Source: Mytilus edulis
Lineage: Eukaryota; Mollusca; Bivalvia; Mytilida; Mytilidae
Reading direction: 5' to 3'
Assembly (NCBI RefSeq): GCF_963676685.1
Contig: NC_092352.1
Coordinates: 24,137,117 to 24,201,116 of the forward strand
Length of the DNA: 64,000 nt
In this document: positions 60,301 through 64,000 of the stretch, piece after piece
How the letters are laid out: every line of letters begins with the position of its first letter
Numbering within the stretch: position 1 is the first letter of the stretch
The notes under the pieces: model-generated
What the model was told of the DNA's origin: nothing
What the model saw: the letters and a program-made list of their open reading frames with translations, nothing else
Databases searched by the model: none
Position numbers and translations under genes: made by a program

Positions 60301-63300
60301 TATATGGTGGTTTAACCTTGTCTGACTGTCTACACAGATTAGGTGGTTACTTTATATTGTGGTTTTACCTTTTCTGACTGTCTACTCAGATAAGTTGTTT
60401 ACATTATATGGTGGTTTAACCTTGTCTGACTGTCTACACAGATTAGGTGTTTACTTTATATGGTGGTTTAACTTTGTCTGACTGTCTACTCAGATTAGGT
60501 GTTTACTTTATATGGTTGTTTAACCTTGTCTGACTGTCTACTCAGATTAGGTGGTTACTTTATTTGGTGGTTTAACCTTGTCTGACAGTCTACTCAGATT
60601 AGTTGTTTACTTTATATGGTGGTTTAATCTTGTCTGACTGTCTACTCAGATTAGGTGGTTACTTTAAATGGTGGTTTGACCTTGTCTGACAGTCTACTCA
60701 GATTAGTTGTTTACTTTATATGGTTGTTTAACCTTGTCTGACTGTCTACTCAGATTAGTTGTTTACTTTATATGGTGGTTTAACCTTGTTTGACTGTCTA
60801 CTCAGATTAGGTGGTTACTTTATATGGTGGTTTAACCTTGTCTGACTGTCTACTCAGATTAGGTGTTTACTTTATATGGTGGTTTAACCTTGTCTGACTG
60901 TCTACTCAGATTAGGTGGTTACTTTATATTGTGGTTTTACCTTTTCTGACTGTCTACTCAGATTAGTTGTTTACATTATATGGTGGTTTAACCTTGTCTG
61001 TCTGTCTACTCAGATTAGGTGGTTACTTTATATGGTGGTTTAACCTTGTCTGACTGTCTACTCAGATTAGGTGGTTACTTTATATTGTGGTTTAACCTTT
61101 TCTGACTGTCTACTCAGATTAGTTGTTTACATTATATGGTGGTTTAACCTTGTCTTTCTGTCTACTCAGATTAGGTGGTTACTTTAAATGGTTGTTTAAC
61201 CTTGTCTGACTGTCTACTCAGATTAGGTGGTTACTTTATATGGTGGTTTAACCTTGTCTGACAGTCTACTCAGATTAGTTGTTTACTTTATATGGTGGTT
61301 TAATCTTGTCTGATTGTCTACTCAGATTAGGTGGTTACTTTAAATGGTGGTTTGACCTTGTCTGACAGTCTACTCAGATTAGTTGTTTACTTTATATGGT
61401 TGTTTAACCTTGTCTGACAGTCTACTCAGATTAGGTGGTTACTTTATATTGTGGTTTAACCTTTTCTGACTGTCTACTCAGATTAGTTGTTTACATTATA
61501 TGGTGGTTTAACCTTGTCTGTCTGTCTACTCAGATTAGGTGGTTACTTTATATGGTGGTTTAACCTTGTCTGACTGTCTACTCAGATTAGGTGGTTACTT
61601 TATATGGTGGTTTAACCTTGTCTGACTGTCTACTAAGATTAGATGTTTACTTTATATGGTGGTTTAACCTTGTCTGACTGTCTACTCAGATTAGGTGGTT
61701 ACTTTATATTGTGGTTTAACCTTTTCTGACTGTCTACTCAGATTAGTTGTTTACATTATATGGTGGTTTAACCTTGTCTGTCTGTCTACTCAGATAAGTT
61801 GGTTACTTTATATGGTTGTTTAACCTTGTCTGACTGTCTACTCACTTTAGGTGGTTACTTAATATGGTGGTTTAACCTTGTCTGACTGTCTACTCAGATT
61901 AGTTGTTTACATTATATGGTGGTTTAACCTTGTCTGACAGTCTACTCAGATTAGTTGTTTACTTTATATGGTGGTTTAACCTTGTCTGACTGTCTACTCA
62001 GATTAGTTGTTTACTTTATATGGTGGTTTAACCTTGTCTGACTGTCTACTCAGATTAGTTGTTTACTTTATATGGTTGTTTAACCTTGTCTGACAGTCTA
62101 CTCAGATTAGGTGTTTACTTTATATGGTTGTTTAACCTTGTCTGACAGTCTACTCAGATTAGTTGTTTACTTTATATGGTTGTTTAACCTTGTCTGACAG
62201 TCTACTCAGATTAGGTGTTTACTTTATATGGTTGTTTAACCTTGTCTGACTGTCTACTCAGATTAGTTGTTTACTTTATATGGTTGTTTAACCTTGTCTG
62301 ACAGTCTACTCAGATTAGGTGTTTACTTTATATGGTTGTTTAACCTTGTCTGACAGTCTACTCAGATTAGGTGTTTACTTTATATGGTGGTTTAACCTTG
62401 TCTGACTGTCTACTCAGATTAGTTGTTTACTTTATATGGTTGTTTAACCTTGTCTGACAGTCTACTCAGATTAGGTGTTTACTTTATATGGTTGTTTAAC
62501 CTTGTCTGACTGTCTACTCAGATTAGGTGTTTACTTTATATGGTTGTTTAACCTTGTCTGACAGTCTACTCAGATTAGTTGTTTACTTTATATGGTGGTT
62601 TAACCTTGTCTGACTGTCTACTCAGATTAGTTGTTTACTTTATATGGTGGTTTAACCTTGTCTGACTGTCTACTCAGATTAGGTGGTTACTTTAAATTGT
62701 GGTTTGACCTTGTCTGACAGTCTACTCAGATTAGTTGTTTACTTTATATGGTGGTTTAACCTTGTCTGACTGTCTACTCAGATTAGGTGGTTACTTTAAA
62801 TGGTGGTTTGACCTTGTCTGACAGTCTACTCAGATTTGTTGTTTACTTTATATGGTTGTTTAACCTTGTCTGACTGTCTACTCAGATTAGTTGTTTACTT
62901 TATATGGTGGTTTAACCTTGTTTGACTGTCTACTCAGATTAGGTGGTTACTTTATATGGTGGTTAAACCTTTTCTGACAGTCTACTCAGATTAGTTGTTT
63001 ACATTATATGGTGGTTTAACCTTGTCTGACTGTCTACTCAGATTAGGTGGTTACTTTATATGGTGGTTTAACCTTTTCTGACTGTCTACTCAGATAAGTT
63101 GTTTACATTATATGGTGGTTTAACCTTGTCTGACTGTCTACACAGATTAGGTGTTTACTTTATATGGTGGTTTAACCTTGTCTGACTGTCTACTCAGATT
63201 AGGTGTTTACTTTATATGGTTGTTTAACCTTGTCTGACTGTCTACTCAGATTAGGTGGTTACTTTATTTGGTGGTTTAACCTTGTCTGACAGTCTACTCA

Positions 63301-64000
63301 GATTAGTTGTTTACTTTATATGGTGGTTTAATCTTGTCTGACTGTCTACTCAGATTAGGTGGTTACTTTAAATGATGGTTTGACCTTGTCTGACAGTCTA
63401 CTCAGATTAGTTGTTTACTTTATATGGTTGTTTAACTTTGTCTGACTGTCTACTCAGATTAGTTGTTTACTTTATATGGTGGTTTAACCTTGTTTGACTG
63501 TCTACTCAGATTAGGTGGTTACTTTATATGGTGGTTTAACCTTGTCTGACTGTCTACTCAGATTAGGTGTTTACTTTATATGGTGGTTTAACCTTGTCTG
63601 ACTGTCTACTCAGATTAGGTGGTTACTTTATATTGTGGTTTTACCTTTTCTGACTGTCTACTCAGATTAGTTGTTTACATTATATGGTGGTTTAACCTTG
63701 TCTGTCTGTCTACTCAGATTAGGTGGTTACTTTATATGGTGGTTTAACCTTGTCTGACTGTCTACTCAGATTAGGTGGTTACTTTATATTGTGGTTTAAC
63801 CTTTTCTGACTGTCTACTCAGATTAGTTGTTTACATTATATGGTGGTTTAACCTTGTCTTTCTGTCTACTCAGATTAGGTGGTTACTTTAAATGGTTGTT
63901 TAACCTTGTCTGACTGTCTACTCAGATTAGGTGGTTACTTTATATGGTGGTTTAACCTTGTCTGACAGTCTACTCAGATTAGTTGTTTACTTTATATGGT
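57342..64000 (+). repeat. 52-bp satellite array, about 128 copies, running off the window
   Basis: AACCTTGTCTGACTGTCTAC recurs every 52 bp (for example 57349, 57401) to the last base. The unit continues TCAGATTAGNTGNTTACTTT and ATATGGTNGTTT. The whole array stays in register except for one extra T near 59249. Variable positions (GGTGGTTA / GTTGTTTA / GATGTTTA; GACTGTC / GACAGTC; ACTTTAT / ACATTAT; AAATTG, GATTTGTT) mark unit types. These allow a 3,328-bp higher-order repeat (64 units) to be traced. No ORF is kept because 52 is not a multiple of 3. Confidence 0.95.

Noticed and set aside
57342-64000. CRISPR-like array
   Set aside because: Units abut with no unique spacers, sit in eukaryotic DNA and no cas genes are present; it is a satellite.

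Overview
The window is AT-rich metazoan DNA that looks like a bivalve mollusc, most probably a mussel of the genus Mytilus. The evidence is the type of repeat present. Many copies of a dispersed repeat carrying the words GAAGATGTGGTATGA and GCCAATGAGACAACT, which I recall from Mytilus sequences, are scattered on both strands. There are also CR1/L2-like LINEs, Penelope-like reverse transcriptase debris and many miniature inverted-repeat elements. Genes are split by introns with GT/AG borders and consistent phases. The species call rests on memory of the repeats; no search was possible.

Layout. 1-11.8 kb is a graveyard of non-LTR retrotransposons. It includes a large LINE (1.3-5.7 kb) with a 2A-like NPGP peptide, split by a 1,625-bp DNA transposon with an exact TTTA duplication. 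It also holds an opposite-strand LINE with a hydrolase-type ORF1, and Penelope-like fragments. 11.9-15.6 kb holds remnants of an unrecognised minus-strand gene, including an 18-residue protein repeat and tandemly duplicated exons. 16.5-17.5 kb is a decayed Ty3/gypsy pol. 20.4-25.4 kb holds a plus-strand spliced gene of an uncharacterised transposase-like family. Tail to tail with it, at 26.7-30.65 kb, lies a minus-strand gene with the zinc-binding ballast domain known from the P2X7 cytoplasmic tail. Both of these carry reading-frame lesions. 33.2-36.3 kb holds an intact 11-finger C2H2 zinc-finger gene with a candidate TCTCGCGAGA promoter. 37.8-46.3 kb is again mobile DNA: PLE, two LINEs each split by a smaller insertion with its own target duplication, and a 2-kb Harbinger-like element filled with a ~195-bp tandem array.

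46.7-55.1 kb holds the best intact gene. It has six exons, all borders agree in phase, and it encodes 384 aa. I do not recognise the family. Its C-terminal half has a layout that could be a PD-(D/E)xK nuclease-like fold (inference). Its introns and flanks hold several MITEs with readable target duplications. From 57.34 kb to the window end (6.66 kb, not ending here) is a 52-bp satellite of about 128 copies, with a 3,328-bp (64-unit) segmental repeat and a 12-unit deletion between the duplicated blocks.

How it fits together: four host-type loci (transposase-like, P2X7-ballast, zinc finger, unknown 384 aa) sit in a landscape shaped by nested transposition. Most other coding sequence is broken retroelement. 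No tRNA, rRNA, CRISPR or bacterial feature was seen.
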